Shown here piece after piece: positions 28,948 to 37,647 of a DNA stretch of 64,000 nt; position 1 is the first letter of the stretch, and every line of letters starts with the position of its first letter. Position numbers and translations under genes: made by a program. The notes beneath the pieces are model-generated. The model was given only the letters and a program-made list of their open reading frames with translations. It was not told the DNA's origin and ran no database searches. Source of the DNA: Aliihoeflea aestuarii (lineage in GTDB: Bacteria > Pseudomonadota > Alphaproteobacteria > Rhizobiales > Rhizobiaceae). The stretch spans positions 558,001 to 622,000 of the forward strand of contig NZ_JAAAMK010000002.1 in assembly GCF_024105665.1 (NCBI RefSeq), written 5' to 3'.

Positions 28948-29898
28948 ATGTCCACGACCATGGAAAACGGCAAGGCCGCGCCCCGGCCAGGCACGTCGAT
29001 GCTGATGCGGCTGACCGAAAGCCGCAACGGCCTCGGCCTGTTCTTCATGCTGCCGGCGGCCGCCTTCCTCCTGTGCTTCCTGACCTACCCGCTCGGACTG
29101 GGCGTCTGGCTCGGCTTCACGGATACGTCGATCGGCCGTCCGGGCGTATTCATCGGCCTTGAAAACTACCAGTGGCTGTGGGACGATTCCGTATTCTGGA
29201 TGTCCGTATTCAACACCCTGCTCTACACCTTCGTCGCATCGGTTCTGAAATTCGTGCTCGGACTTTGGCTGGCGCTGGTGCTCAACGAGCATCTGCCTTT
29301 CAAGAATTTCTTTCGTGCAATCATTCTGTTGCCGTGGGTCGTTCCCACAGTGCTTTCGGCGCTCGCCTTCTGGTGGATCTTCGATTCGCAATTTTCCATC
29401 ATTTCCTTCGTCCTGATGGAATGGGGGTGGATCGACCGACCGATCAACTTCTTGGGCGATCCAAACAACGCGCGCGCCTCGGTCATCGCGGCCAATGTCT
29501 GGCGCGGAATTCCCTTCGTCGCGATCTGCCTTCTGGCCGGCCTTCAGACGATCCCGCAATCGCTGCACGAGGCGGCGGCACTCGATGGCGCGAGTTCCTG
29601 GCAACGCTTCCGCCATGTGACCTTGCCGCTGCTGACGCCCATCATCGCCGTGGTGATGACGTTCTCGGTCTTGTTCACCTTCACCGACTTCCAACTGATT
29701 TACGTGCTGACGCGCGGCGGGCCGGTCAACGCGACCCATCTGATGGCGACGCTGTCTTTCCAGCGCGCGATACCCGGCGGGCAACTGGGAGAAGGCGCGG
29801 CCATCGCGGTCGCGATGATCCCCTTCCTGCTCGGCGCCATCCTGTTCAGCTTCTTCGGACTGCAACGCCGCAAATGGCAGCAGGGCGGCGCGGATTGA
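28948..29898 (+). CDS. Sugar ABC transporter permease (MalF/UgpA type)
   Basis: A 316-residue inner-membrane protein with about six membrane segments and the permease EAA loop LHEAAALDGASSWQRFRHVTLPLLTPI (about 208-234) that docks on the ATPase. The first segment LFFMLPAAAFLLCFLTYPLGL is typical of the MalF-like subunit. It is followed 10 bases later by the second permease. Confidence 0.93.
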   Translation: MSTTMENGKAAPRPGTSMLMRLTESRNGLGLFFMLPAAAFLLCFLTYPLGLGVWLGFTDTSIGRPGVFIGLENYQWLWDDSVFWMSVFNTLLYTFVASVLKFVLGLWLALVLNEHLPFKNFFRAIILLPWVVPTVLSALAFWWIFDSQFSIISFVLMEWGWIDRPINFLGDPNNARASVIAANVWRGIPFVAICLLAGLQTIPQSLHEAAALDGASSWQRFRHVTLPLLTPIIAVVMTFSVLFTFTDFQLIYVLTRGGPVNATHLMATLSFQRAIPGGQLGEGAAIAVAMIPFLLGAILFSFFGLQRRKWQQGGAD

Positions 29899-29908
29899 GG
29901 ACACATCG

Positions 29909-30805
29909 ATGACCGATCAAGTATCCACCGCACAGCCTGCCCAGGACGACATCGTCGGCATGCGCCAGTACGACACGCTGATGCGCCGCATCGTGGTGAT
30001 CTACCTGCCGCTCGCCCTCTTCGTCTTCGTGCTGCTCTTCCCGTTCTACTGGATGGCCGTAACGGCCGTGAAGCCGAACCACCAGCTCACAAACTACCGC
30101 GACTACAGCCCGTTCTGGGTCGTCGGACCGACACTGGAGCACATCCATTATCTCTTGTTCCGCACGTCCTATCCGGGATGGTTGTGGAACACGATGATCG
30201 TATCCGTCTTCTCGACAATCCTGTCGCTGGCCGCCTCGGTCTTCGCCGCCTACGCGATCGAACGCATTCGCTTCACGGGCGCCCGCGTCACCGGCCTGAT
30301 GATCTTTCTGGCCTATCTCGTCCCGCCGTCGATCCTGTTCATTCCGCTCGCCTTCATGGTCTTTCAGGTCGGCATCTACGATTCCCGGCTTGCGCTGATC
30401 CTCACCTACCCGACCTTCCTGATCCCGTTCTGCACCTGGCTTTTGATGGGTTATTTCCGCTCGATCCCGTTCGAACTGGAGGAAAGCGCGTTGGTCGACG
30501 GGGCAAGCCGCTGGCAGATACTCACGAAGATCGTGCTGCCGCTTGCCATTCCGGGCCTGATATCGGCCGGCATCTTCGCGTTCACCCTGTCGTGGAACGA
30601 ATTCATCTACGCCCTCACCTTCATCTCCTCTTCTGAGAACAAGACGGTGCCCGTCGGCGTGCTGACCGAACTCGTGCGCGGCGACGTCTATGAATGGGGA
30701 GCGCTGATGTCGGGCGCGCTGATCGGTTCGCTGCCCGTCGTCATCCTCTACTCTTTTTTCGTCGACTACTACGTCTCGTCGATGACCGGCGCCGTGAAGG
30801 AATAG
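29909..30805 (+). CDS. Sugar ABC transporter permease (MalG/UgpE type)
   Basis: A 298-residue membrane protein of the MalG-like group: six membrane segments and an EAA loop LEESALVDGASRWQILTKIVLPLAIPG (about 190-216). It pairs with the preceding MalF-like permease. The operon ends here at a strong terminator. Confidence 0.93.
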   Translation: MTDQVSTAQPAQDDIVGMRQYDTLMRRIVVIYLPLALFVFVLLFPFYWMAVTAVKPNHQLTNYRDYSPFWVVGPTLEHIHYLLFRTSYPGWLWNTMIVSVFSTILSLAASVFAAYAIERIRFTGARVTGLMIFLAYLVPPSILFIPLAFMVFQVGIYDSRLALILTYPTFLIPFCTWLLMGYFRSIPFELEESALVDGASRWQILTKIVLPLAIPGLISAGIFAFTLSWNEFIYALTFISSSENKTVPVGVLTELVRGDVYEWGALMSGALIGSLPVVILYSFFVDYYVSSMTGAVKE

Positions 30806-30836
30806 GTCGAAAGCACAGCCTCCCAGGGCGAGACGC

Positions 30837-30868
30837 AAAAGGCCGGCGCTCGGATGCGCCGGCCTTTT
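30837..30868. terminator. Bidirectional Rho-independent terminator
   Basis: GGCCGGCGC (30841-30849) pairs with GCGCCGGCC (30856-30864) around a 6-base loop, flanked by AAAA and TTTT. It separates the plus-strand sugar ABC operon from the convergent minus-strand hydrolase gene. Confidence 0.9.
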
Positions 30869-30889
30869 CTGCGTTCGCAATAAGGTAGC

Positions 30890-31732
30890 TCAATCCGCTG
30901 CCGTCACCTGCCGCTGTTCGCCAAGCCCCTCGATGCCGAGCCGGATCGTCTGGCCGGCCTTGAGATAGACGGGCGGCTTCTGGCCCATACCGACACCCGG
31001 AGGCGTGCCGGTCGCGATGATGTCGCCCGGATGCAGGCTCATGAACTGCGAGAGATAGGAGACGAGATGGGCGACGCCGTAGACCATCGTCTTCGTCGAG
31101 CCGTCCTGATAGCGATGACCGTCTACGTCCAGCCACATGCCGAGCGCCTGCGGATCGGCGATCTCGTCGCTCGTCACCATCCAGGGACCGATCGGCCCGA
31201 ACGTGTCGCAGCACTTGCCCTTATCCCAGGTGCCGTGCCGCTCCAGCTGGAATTCGCGCTCGGACACGTCGTTGACGACACAATAGCCCGCGACATGCGA
31301 CAGCGCATCGGCTTCCGAAACATATTTCGCCGTCTGGCCGATGACGATGCCGAGTTCGACTTCCCAGTCGGTCTTCTTCGATCCACGCGGAATGCGAACC
31401 GTGTCGTTGGGGCCGACGATCGCGGAGGTCGGCTTCATGAACATGATCGGCTCGGGCGGCACCGCAGCGCCACTTTCGGCTGCGTGATCTGCGTAATTGA
31501 GACCGATGCAGATGAACTTGCCCACGTCGCCGACGCAGGGGCCGATCCGCGGATCGCCTTCGACAAGCGGCAGGCTCGACGGATCGATCCCGGCCAGTTT
31601 GTCAAGTCCCGACGGCGTCAACACATCGCCGGCAATGTCGTCGATTTTGTTGGAGAGATCGCGGATTCGTCCGTCATCGTCGAGCAGTCCGGGCTTTTCT
31701 TGCCCCACCTCGCCGTACCGCAGAAGCTTCAT
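30890..31732 (-). CDS. Fumarylacetoacetate hydrolase-family enzyme, probable 2,4-diketo-3-deoxy-acid hydrolase
   Basis: The 280-residue protein has the FAH fold: GLNYADHAAE (77-86), metal ligands Glu124 and Glu126 (DWEVELG) and Asp155 (VVNDVSERE), and the C-terminal GDIIATGTPPGVG loop. The subfamily that includes 2,4-diketo-3-deoxy-L-fuconate and -L-rhamnonate hydrolases cleaves C-C bonds of 2,4-diketo acids to pyruvate and a hydroxy acid. Its partner immediately upstream is an SDR of the matching 4-dehydrogenase type, which supports this role. Generic databases often mislabel this family as ureidoglycolate lyase. GGAG precedes the ATG. Confidence 0.85.
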   Translation of the reverse strand: MKLLRYGEVGQEKPGLLDDDGRIRDLSNKIDDIAGDVLTPSGLDKLAGIDPSSLPLVEGDPRIGPCVGDVGKFICIGLNYADHAAESGAAVPPEPIMFMKPTSAIVGPNDTVRIPRGSKKTDWEVELGIVIGQTAKYVSEADALSHVAGYCVVNDVSEREFQLERHGTWDKGKCCDTFGPIGPWMVTSDEIADPQALGMWLDVDGHRYQDGSTKTMVYGVAHLVSYLSQFMSLHPGDIIATGTPPGVGMGQKPPVYLKAGQTIRLGIEGLGEQRQVTAAD

Positions 31733-31759
31733 GAAATTCTCCTCTCGATTGAAAAGTCC

Positions 31760-32491
31760 TCAAATGGCCCAGCCGCCATCAACCAGATGAATGGCGCCCG
31801 TCGTGTAGGTTGCACCGGCGAGATAAACAACCAGGTCCGCGATCTCGTCGGCATGACCAATGCGGCCGATCGGCTGGCGTGAAATGAAAGCCGCGCGTGC
31901 GGCCTCGTAGTCGCCCTGCGCCCTCAGCCGCTCATGCAGTGACGGGCTATCGACCGTTCCGGGGCAGATCGCGTTGCAGCGGATTCCCTGCGCGACGTAG
32001 TCTGCCGCGACGGACTTGGTGAGACCGATCACGGCAGCTTTCGACGCGCTGTAAAGGCAGCGGTTCGGCACACCCTTCACGCTCGAGGCGACGGACGCCA
32101 TATTGATGATGCAGCCGTCCTTGCGGTCGAGCATCCCCGGCAACACCGCCTGGATCATCCGTATCTGCGCCTTAACGTTGAGCGAGAATGCGAAGTCGAA
32201 CTCCTCATCCGTGCAGTCGAGAACCGTGCCGGCATGAACGATGCCCGCGCAATTGAACAGGATATCGACCCGCCCGATCTCTTCGACGAGCGGCTGGATG
32301 GAATTCCTGTCGAGCACGTCGAGACGGCGCGTGACGATCGCAGCTTCACCATCCAGTTCCCGCAACATGTCGACATTGATATCGGTCGCGATGACCCTGG
32401 CCCCCGCTTTTGCCAGCGCGACGGCGCTTGCACGGCCGATGCCTTGCGCCGCAGCCGTAACCAATACCGTTTTCCCGCTCAAGTCGGTCAT
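31760..32491 (-). CDS. SDR-family dehydrogenase, probable 2-keto-3-deoxy-sugar-acid 4-dehydrogenase
   Basis: A 243-residue SDR very like the XCC4067-type 2-keto-3-deoxy-L-fuconate dehydrogenases and the DHRS6/BDH2 group: TAAAQGIGR at 12-20, Asp37 for NAD binding, NCAGIVHAGTVLDC around 79-92, catalytic Ser at 132-136 and YSASK at 146-150, and the C-terminal segment GTVDSPSLHERLRAQGD that marks the family. It oxidises C4 of a 2-keto-3-deoxy acid, making the 2,4-diketo acid that the next gene product would cleave. GAGGGG precedes the ATG, and a LacI operator copy lies about 150 bases upstream. Confidence 0.85.
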   Translation of the reverse strand: MTDLSGKTVLVTAAAQGIGRASAVALAKAGARVIATDINVDMLRELDGEAAIVTRRLDVLDRNSIQPLVEEIGRVDILFNCAGIVHAGTVLDCTDEEFDFAFSLNVKAQIRMIQAVLPGMLDRKDGCIINMASVASSVKGVPNRCLYSASKAAVIGLTKSVAADYVAQGIRCNAICPGTVDSPSLHERLRAQGDYEAARAAFISRQPIGRIGHADEIADLVVYLAGATYTTGAIHLVDGGWAI

Positions 32492-32640
32492 AAGCGATCC
32501 CCTCCTCTACAACGTCGAACCGAAATGAAATCGGTCCTGGACGATTCCTGCTCGATCAAGGCGTTCGAGATACGGCACAGATCAAACGAGACTTTGTCGA
32601 CCTTTCGATATCACCCCATCCATCAGATGAGAACCGAAAA

Positions 32641-32656
32641 TTGGCAGCGCTGCCAT
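32641..32656. promoter_or_regulatory. LacI-type operator in front of the SDR/hydrolase operon
   Basis: TTGGCAGCGCTGCCAT keeps the 14-base palindrome TGGCAGCGCTGCCA found at 21223 and 25426. It lies in the 262-base gap between kdgK and the SDR gene, about 150 bases from the SDR ATG. The rest of this gap shows no gene. Confidence 0.75.
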
Positions 32657-32753
32657 TGTTGCATGCTGTACGTCACGCGATGGCCTGCGAACAATCAAGT
32701 CCGGCGACCAGACCTGCATTCAACTGGATCGGTTGTACGTTGCCGTTCCACGG

Positions 32754-33647
32754 TCAACCTATCAGCGCGCCATGAGAAGCCAGGCAGGTGGCGGCTGTGC
32801 GATGTCCCTTCACAGCAGCTTCGCGGGCATCTTCTCCTGTCAATCGCGCAGCCAGATATGCACCGTTGAAACTGTCCCCCGCTCCCGTCGCATCGACGAC
32901 ATTCTCGACTTCTTGCGCCCCGACCTTGAAGCACCTTTGGCCGGTGTCGACATAGGCAGGCTGCCGTCCGTTCTTGACCACGATCTCGCTCACGCCCGCT
33001 GCCCTGTAGCGGACAGCCGTCGCGGCCGGATCGTCATCGCCGAACAATTGCGCTTCGTCGCCGAAGGTCGGCAGCGCGATGGTCGACACGCGTGCGCCTT
33101 CCATGAGCCAGTGGCGCATCTCGTCCTCATCGCGCCAGAGTGACGGACGGATATTGGGATCGAAGGCGACCCGCGTTCCCCTGGAAACGGAAGCGCCGAG
33201 TACGTCCAGAAACGCGCGCCGATCCGTATCGCTCAGGATCGCGAGCGTTATGCCCGAAAAATAGACGACATCCACCGCTGAGATCGCGTTGGCCAAAGCC
33301 GATCGATCGCGCGCAAGCAGCCTGGCGGCCGATGCGTCGCGCCAATAGGTGAAGTGACGGTCGCCATTTTCCTGATGGATGAAGTACAGGCCCGGACGGC
33401 GTTCGGGAATGGTCGCGATCAGGCCGGTCTCAATCCCGGCCCCGTCGATGAAATCGCGGATCGTGCCGGAATAGCGATCCTCGCCGAGCGCAGTGAAGTA
33501 GGAAACGCGCCAGTCGGCTCCCAGATGGCGGCGCGCATACCAGGCCGTGTTCAAGGTGTCGCCGGCCACGCCCATATTCCAATTGCCCTGCGAACCGCCC
33601 GCCATCTCGATCATCGCCTCGCCGATGGACAGGAAATGCCCGCTCAT
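32754..33647 (-). CDS. kdgK: PfkB-family 2-keto-3-deoxygluconate kinase
   Basis: A 297-residue ribokinase/PfkB kinase: FLSIGEAMIEMAG at 5-17, the GVAGDTLNTAWYAR substrate loop (26-39), and DATGAGDSFNGA with the catalytic Asp258. This N-terminal pattern (GEAMIEM...GDTLNTA) is typical of KdgK, which phosphorylates 2-keto-3-deoxy-D-gluconate to KDPG. It is the last gene of the long minus-strand operon and overlaps the aldolase gene by 4 bases (ATGA). It is the second sugar-acid kinase in the operon besides dgoK. Confidence 0.9.
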   Translation of the reverse strand: MSGHFLSIGEAMIEMAGGSQGNWNMGVAGDTLNTAWYARRHLGADWRVSYFTALGEDRYSGTIRDFIDGAGIETGLIATIPERRPGLYFIHQENGDRHFTYWRDASAARLLARDRSALANAISAVDVVYFSGITLAILSDTDRRAFLDVLGASVSRGTRVAFDPNIRPSLWRDEDEMRHWLMEGARVSTIALPTFGDEAQLFGDDDPAATAVRYRAAGVSEIVVKNGRQPAYVDTGQRCFKVGAQEVENVVDATGAGDSFNGAYLAARLTGEDAREAAVKGHRTAATCLASHGALIG

Positions 33648-34297
33648 GATGCCGCCCCCGCGATATCGTCATAGGCCCTCACAGCCGAACGCGCCCTTTT
33701 ATGCACCGCCGAAGCCACGTCGCCGGGTTTGTAAAGGTTCGATCCCAAGCCGAAAACGCCGACACCGGCTTTGGCATAGGCAGCGAAGTCCTGCGATGCA
33801 ATTCCTCCAACGGCCGCCGTTACCGTATCGCCGGGCAGGACGGCACGGATGGCGGAAATGCCGGATGGACCAAGCGCGGAAGCGGGAAATATCTTGAGCG
33901 CGGACGCGCCGCAGCGCAGCGCCAGAAACGCCTCGGTCGGTGTAAAAACGCCCGGCATCGACACTAGCTTCAGTGCCGCCGCGCTTTCCAGAACGGCAGG
34001 ATCGACATTCGGGCTCACGACCAGTTGCCCACCGGCCTCCGCGAGCCGTTTGACGTCTTCGCAAGTCAGCACGGTTCCCGCACCGATCAGGCAGGATTTG
34101 CCATGCCGTTCAGCGAGGATTCGTATGGAGGCGAACGGATCGGGCGAATTCAGCGGCACCTCGATCATGTCGATCCCCGCCTCGACAAGCGCGTCGGCGA
34201 TGCCGGCGACTTCAGCGGGCGTGATGCCGCGCAAGATGGCCACGAGGCCGCGCCTCGACACCGGCCATGGCCGGCAGCTCGATGCAATTCCACTCAT
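33644..34297 (-). CDS. dgoA: 2-dehydro-3-deoxy-6-phosphogalactonate aldolase
   Basis: The 217-residue class I aldolase has the KDPG/KDPGal aldolase layout: LRGITP at 22-27, Glu46 in IEVPLNSP, IGAGTVLT at 71-78 and the Schiff-base Lys135 in ALKIFPAS. The IEVPLNSPDP variant points to the DgoA (KDPGal) branch rather than Eda. It splits the phosphorylated 2-keto-3-deoxy acid into pyruvate and glyceraldehyde 3-phosphate. It overlaps dgoK and kdgK by 4 bases at each end. Confidence 0.92.
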   Translation of the reverse strand: MSGIASSCRPWPVSRRGLVAILRGITPAEVAGIADALVEAGIDMIEVPLNSPDPFASIRILAERHGKSCLIGAGTVLTCEDVKRLAEAGGQLVVSPNVDPAVLESAAALKLVSMPGVFTPTEAFLALRCGASALKIFPASALGPSGISAIRAVLPGDTVTAAVGGIASQDFAAYAKAGVGVFGLGSNLYKPGDVASAVHKRARSAVRAYDDIAGAAS

Positions 34298-35211
34298 TCA
34301 GCCATCCTCTCCGGCCAGATACTACGCGCGGCGCGCAACAGTCCCGACAGCGCCGCATCGTCTGCGTCCATATGACGAAATTCGAAGCCTTCGTCTGCGA
34401 GCGCGCTCCGATAGAGCGCGGCGAGCGGACCGGAGGCGACAAGGACAAACTTCGATCCGCCCCCATGCAAACGCCGCGCCGCGGCGATCTCCGCTCCGAT
34501 CAACAGGCCGGACAGATGCGCCGCTCCATCCGCGCGCTCCATCTGCCCCAGAAGCTGCGATGCCCGCAATGCGAACAGCCTCGTCCAGACGAGTTCGGGT
34601 GCAGCACCAGCAATGCGAACGGCCGACCGGAAGACGTCGTTCGCTACGGTGTCGCCCTTTTCGACCGCATGTTGCAGGATCGAATATGTGGACAGCACGT
34701 CGAAAAGCTCGCCCGTCAGGAAAGTCGAGAAGCGGCTCACGATCCCATCTTCGATTTCCACCCATTTGCAATGGGTGCCGGGCATGCAGACAAGCGTTTT
34801 TCCCTGTGCAGTTCCAAGTCCCAGAAGCTGCGTTTCCTCTCCGCGCATGACGCTCGGCATCGCCGGATCGCCGTGGGAAATTCCCGGCAGGATGCGTATG
34901 TCGCCAAGGCGGCTGTCCACCATGACCGAACGATCGACGAGCTGTGCGAGTGGTGCCGGCGTTTCGACATAAGCCGCCTCACGCCAGCCCTGGCGTGCGC
35001 CCGCCATTCCGCAGATCAGCACCGGCAGGCCGGACGGCGCGCCGGTCTGCGCTAGATGACGTTCGAGCACATTTTCGAAGCCCTGCCGGACAGCGTAGGT
35101 CATGCCCTCGCGCCCGTTCGCGCGGGCAACCACTTCGCCGGCCGCGTCCACGAGCCATAACCGGAAGCTTGTCGTGCCCCAGTCGACGAGGGCGAAGCGA
35201 TGGTCGCTCAA
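34294..35211 (-). CDS. dgoK: 2-dehydro-3-deoxygalactonokinase
   Basis: A 305-residue DgoK-family kinase: N-terminal VDWGTTSFRLWLVD (8-21) binds nucleotide phosphate, GMAGARQGWREAAYV (68-82) and MPGTHCKWVEIEDG (about 143-156) are family signatures. It phosphorylates 2-keto-3-deoxy-galactonate at C6. The start overlaps the stop of the RidA gene in ATGA. Together with dgoA it would complete a De Ley-Doudoroff-type branch. Confidence 0.92.
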   Translation of the reverse strand: MSDHRFALVDWGTTSFRLWLVDAAGEVVARANGREGMTYAVRQGFENVLERHLAQTGAPSGLPVLICGMAGARQGWREAAYVETPAPLAQLVDRSVMVDSRLGDIRILPGISHGDPAMPSVMRGEETQLLGLGTAQGKTLVCMPGTHCKWVEIEDGIVSRFSTFLTGELFDVLSTYSILQHAVEKGDTVANDVFRSAVRIAGAAPELVWTRLFALRASQLLGQMERADGAAHLSGLLIGAEIAAARRLHGGGSKFVLVASGPLAALYRSALADEGFEFRHMDADDAALSGLLRAARSIWPERMAE

Positions 35212-35699
35212 TTGCGAAACGCCACGATGGCTTCGATCTCGACGGTGATGTTGTTCGGCAAAGAGCCGAATCCCACGGCCGATCGCGCGTGCCGTCCCGC
35301 GTCGCCGAAGACGTCAACGAGCAGGTCGGAACACCCGTTGATCACCTTGGGATGGTCACCGAAATCGGGAACGGCGTTCACCATGCCCAGAAGCTTGATC
35401 ACGCGCCGCACGCGGCCGAGATCGCCCAGCGCTTCCTGAATGACGGCCAGGAGGTTGACGCCCGTCAGGCGCGCGTCGGCATAGGCCTGATCGATGCCTA
35501 TTTCGGCGCCGACCTTGCCGGTTCGCAACGTTCCGGCGGCCTCACGCGGCCCTTGGCCCGACAGGTAGAGATAATCGCCCTCGATCACGAACGGTACGTA
35601 GTTGGCGACGGGCCTTGGAGCGGACGGCAATATGATGCCGAGTTCGGCCAGACGGGAGGCGGGCGAATTGGTCAAGTCGTTTTCCTCGGATTGCGGCAT
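35208..35699 (-). CDS. RidA-family enamine/imine deaminase
   Basis: A 163-residue RidA/YjgF-family protein of the slightly longer YoaB-like type. It keeps the arginine that is essential in active RidA proteins (R139, in HARSAVGFGSLP) and the final VEIEAIVAF strand. RidA hydrolyses 2-aminoacrylate-type enamines/imines released by PLP ammonia-lyases to 2-keto acids and ammonia. Its position between a transporter with an embedded PLP enzyme and two 2-keto-3-deoxy-sugar kinases fits a step from amino sugar acid to keto sugar acid. Its ATG directly follows the stop of the upstream ATPase gene. Confidence 0.9.
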   Translation of the reverse strand: MPQSEENDLTNSPASRLAELGIILPSAPRPVANYVPFVIEGDYLYLSGQGPREAAGTLRTGKVGAEIGIDQAYADARLTGVNLLAVIQEALGDLGRVRRVIKLLGMVNAVPDFGDHPKVINGCSDLLVDVFGDAGRHARSAVGFGSLPNNITVEIEAIVAFRN

Positions 35700-36650
35700 T
35701 CAATTGTAAAGGTGGCACGCTACCTTTCGGCCACCCGTTTCGATAGCCTGCGGCGGTGTCGTCTTGCATATCGCCATAGCGCTTGGGCAACGGGTGTGGA
35801 AGGCACACCCCCTGGGTGGTGAAGCGGGGCTCGGAATATCGCCTTTCAAGGTAATGCGTTTTTGCGCCCCGCGCCGGCCCGGAATGGCCGACATCAAGGC
35901 CTTCGTATAGGGATGCAACGGCTCCTCATAGAGCGCATCGCGCGATGCCGTTTCCACGACCTCCCCCAGATACATGACCGCGACGCGGTCGCAAATGTGT
36001 TTCACGACGCTCAGATCGTGCGAGATGAAGATGTAGGACATTCCGTGCTTGGCCTTCACGTCCTGCATCAGGTTGATGATCTGGGCCTGCACCGAAACGT
36101 CGAGCGCGGAGACCGGTTCGTCGGCCACGATCATCTTCGGATTGAGGATAAGCGAGCGCGCGATGCCGATCCTCTGGCGCTGCCCTCCCGAAAATTCATG
36201 CGGATAGCGCGCGGCGTGGGCTGCCTGCAATCCGACCTCGGCGATGATGTCCATGACGCGCTCGCGTCTTTCGGCTGACGTGCCGATTTTCTGGATACCT
36301 AGTGGCTCGGTCAGAATCTGCTCGACGGTCATTCGGGGATCGAGCGAAGCGTAAGGATCTTGAAAAATGATCTGAAGATCCTGACGCAAGCGCCGCATGT
36401 CGCGTGCGCCAACTGAGGCGAGATCGACACCGTCATATTCGATGGAACCGGAAGACGGCTCGATCAGGCGGATCGCCGCGCGGCCGGTGGTCGACTTGCC
36501 GCAACCGCTCTCCCCCACCAGCCCAAGCGTCTCGCCCTTGTTCAGGACAAAGGACACGCCGCGAATGGCTTGCACCGTCTTGCGCCTGAACATGGGACCG
36601 ACAACGAAATCCTTGCGCAATTCGTTCACGCGCAGAAGAGCCTCAGGCAT
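35700..36650 (-). CDS. Oligopeptide-type ABC transporter ATP-binding protein (DppF/OppF type)
   Basis: A 316-residue ATPase with Walker [13 protein letters not shown] (about 45-56), Q-loop IIFQDPYASLDPR, signature FSGGQRQRIGIAR, Walker B MIVADEPVSALD and a C-terminal oligopeptide-transporter domain with the cysteine-rich CAFHTRCPSAM loop. I start it at ATG 36650 (GGAG upstream), overlapping the previous ATPase gene by 8 bases; the frame is open 32 codons further but that part lies inside the preceding gene. It partners the DppD-type ATPase. Confidence 0.92.
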   Translation of the reverse strand: MPEALLRVNELRKDFVVGPMFRRKTVQAIRGVSFVLNKGETLGLVGESGCGKSTTGRAAIRLIEPSSGSIEYDGVDLASVGARDMRRLRQDLQIIFQDPYASLDPRMTVEQILTEPLGIQKIGTSAERRERVMDIIAEVGLQAAHAARYPHEFSGGQRQRIGIARSLILNPKMIVADEPVSALDVSVQAQIINLMQDVKAKHGMSYIFISHDLSVVKHICDRVAVMYLGEVVETASRDALYEEPLHPYTKALMSAIPGRRGAQKRITLKGDIPSPASPPRGCAFHTRCPSAMAICKTTPPQAIETGGRKVACHLYN

Positions 36651-37647
36651 GGTGCACTCCGCTGATCTGTCGGGCCTTCCAGCATTTGACCTTTTGTCCG
36701 CCGATGACTTCGACAGGCGGATCGCGACGGCAGCCGTCGTCGGCATAGGAACAACGCGGGCGGAAACGACAGCCCCGCGGCATATCGAAAAGAGCCGGAA
36801 CCGAACCCGGGATCGTTTCGAGACGCTCCTGCCGAGTATCGAGCGAGGGAAGCGAGCGCATCAGCCCCTGCGTATAGGGATGCCTCGGAGATGACAGGAC
36901 CTCGTCTGTGCGCCCTGTCTCCACTACCTTGCCGGCATACATGACCACCACGCGGTCGCAGATTTCCGCGACGACCCCAAGATCGTGCGTGATGAACAGG
37001 ATCGAGGTTCCGAACGTGTCGCGTGCCTCCACCATCAGGTCGAGAATCTGGCCCTGGATTGTCACATCGAGCGCCGTCGTCGGCTCGTCGGCGATGATGA
37101 GGCTCGGATTACAAGCCAGCGCGATCGCGATCATCACACGCTGGCGCATACCGCCCGACAATTGGTGCGGGTAATCCGGTAGGATATTGCGAGACCGGGG
37201 AATGCCGACCTTATCCAACACGTCGAGCGCATGTTCGGTAACCGCCGCTCCTTTCAAGCCAAGATGCAACCGGATCGGTTCGGCGATCTGATCGCCGATC
37301 GGCATGATCGGGTTCAGGCTCGTCATCGGTTCCTGAAAGACCATCGCGATGTCGCGGCCACGCATCTGCCTTCGCTCGCGCGGCGGAAGCGTAAGCAGAT
37401 CATCGCCTCTGAACTCGATGCTGCCGCCCATGACGCGCGTGGTCCCTTCCGGCAGGAGCCCCATCACGCTGAGCGCGGTTATGCTCTTGCCGCACCCGCT
37501 TTCGCCCACGATACCGACGATTTCGCGTTCGCCTACCTCGATGGAAACGCCGGCAAGCGCCTGAACGTCGCCGCGATGCGAACGGAAGCCGAGTTGCAGG
37601 TCACGGATTGCAAGCATCGGCGGGGAAGTCTCGCCTGCAACGCTCAT
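36643..37647 (-). CDS. Oligopeptide-type ABC transporter ATP-binding protein (DppD/OppD type)
   Basis: A 334-residue ATPase with Walker [12 protein letters not shown] (about 49-59), signature [12 protein letters not shown] (about 164-175), Walker [13 protein letters not shown] and a C-terminal oligopeptide domain containing [14 protein letters not shown]. It overlaps the permease gene by 4 bases and the second ATPase gene by 8. Confidence 0.92.
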   Translation of the reverse strand: MSVAGETSPPMLAIRDLQLGFRSHRGDVQALAGVSIEVGEREIVGIVGESGCGKSITALSVMGLLPEGTTRVMGGSIEFRGDDLLTLPPRERRQMRGRDIAMVFQEPMTSLNPIMPIGDQIAEPIRLHLGLKGAAVTEHALDVLDKVGIPRSRNILPDYPHQLSGGMRQRVMIAIALACNPSLIIADEPTTALDVTIQGQILDLMVEARDTFGTSILFITHDLGVVAEICDRVVVMYAGKVVETGRTDEVLSSPRHPYTQGLMRSLPSLDTRQERLETIPGSVPALFDMPRGCRFRPRCSYADDGCRRDPPVEVIGGQKVKCWKARQISGVHHA

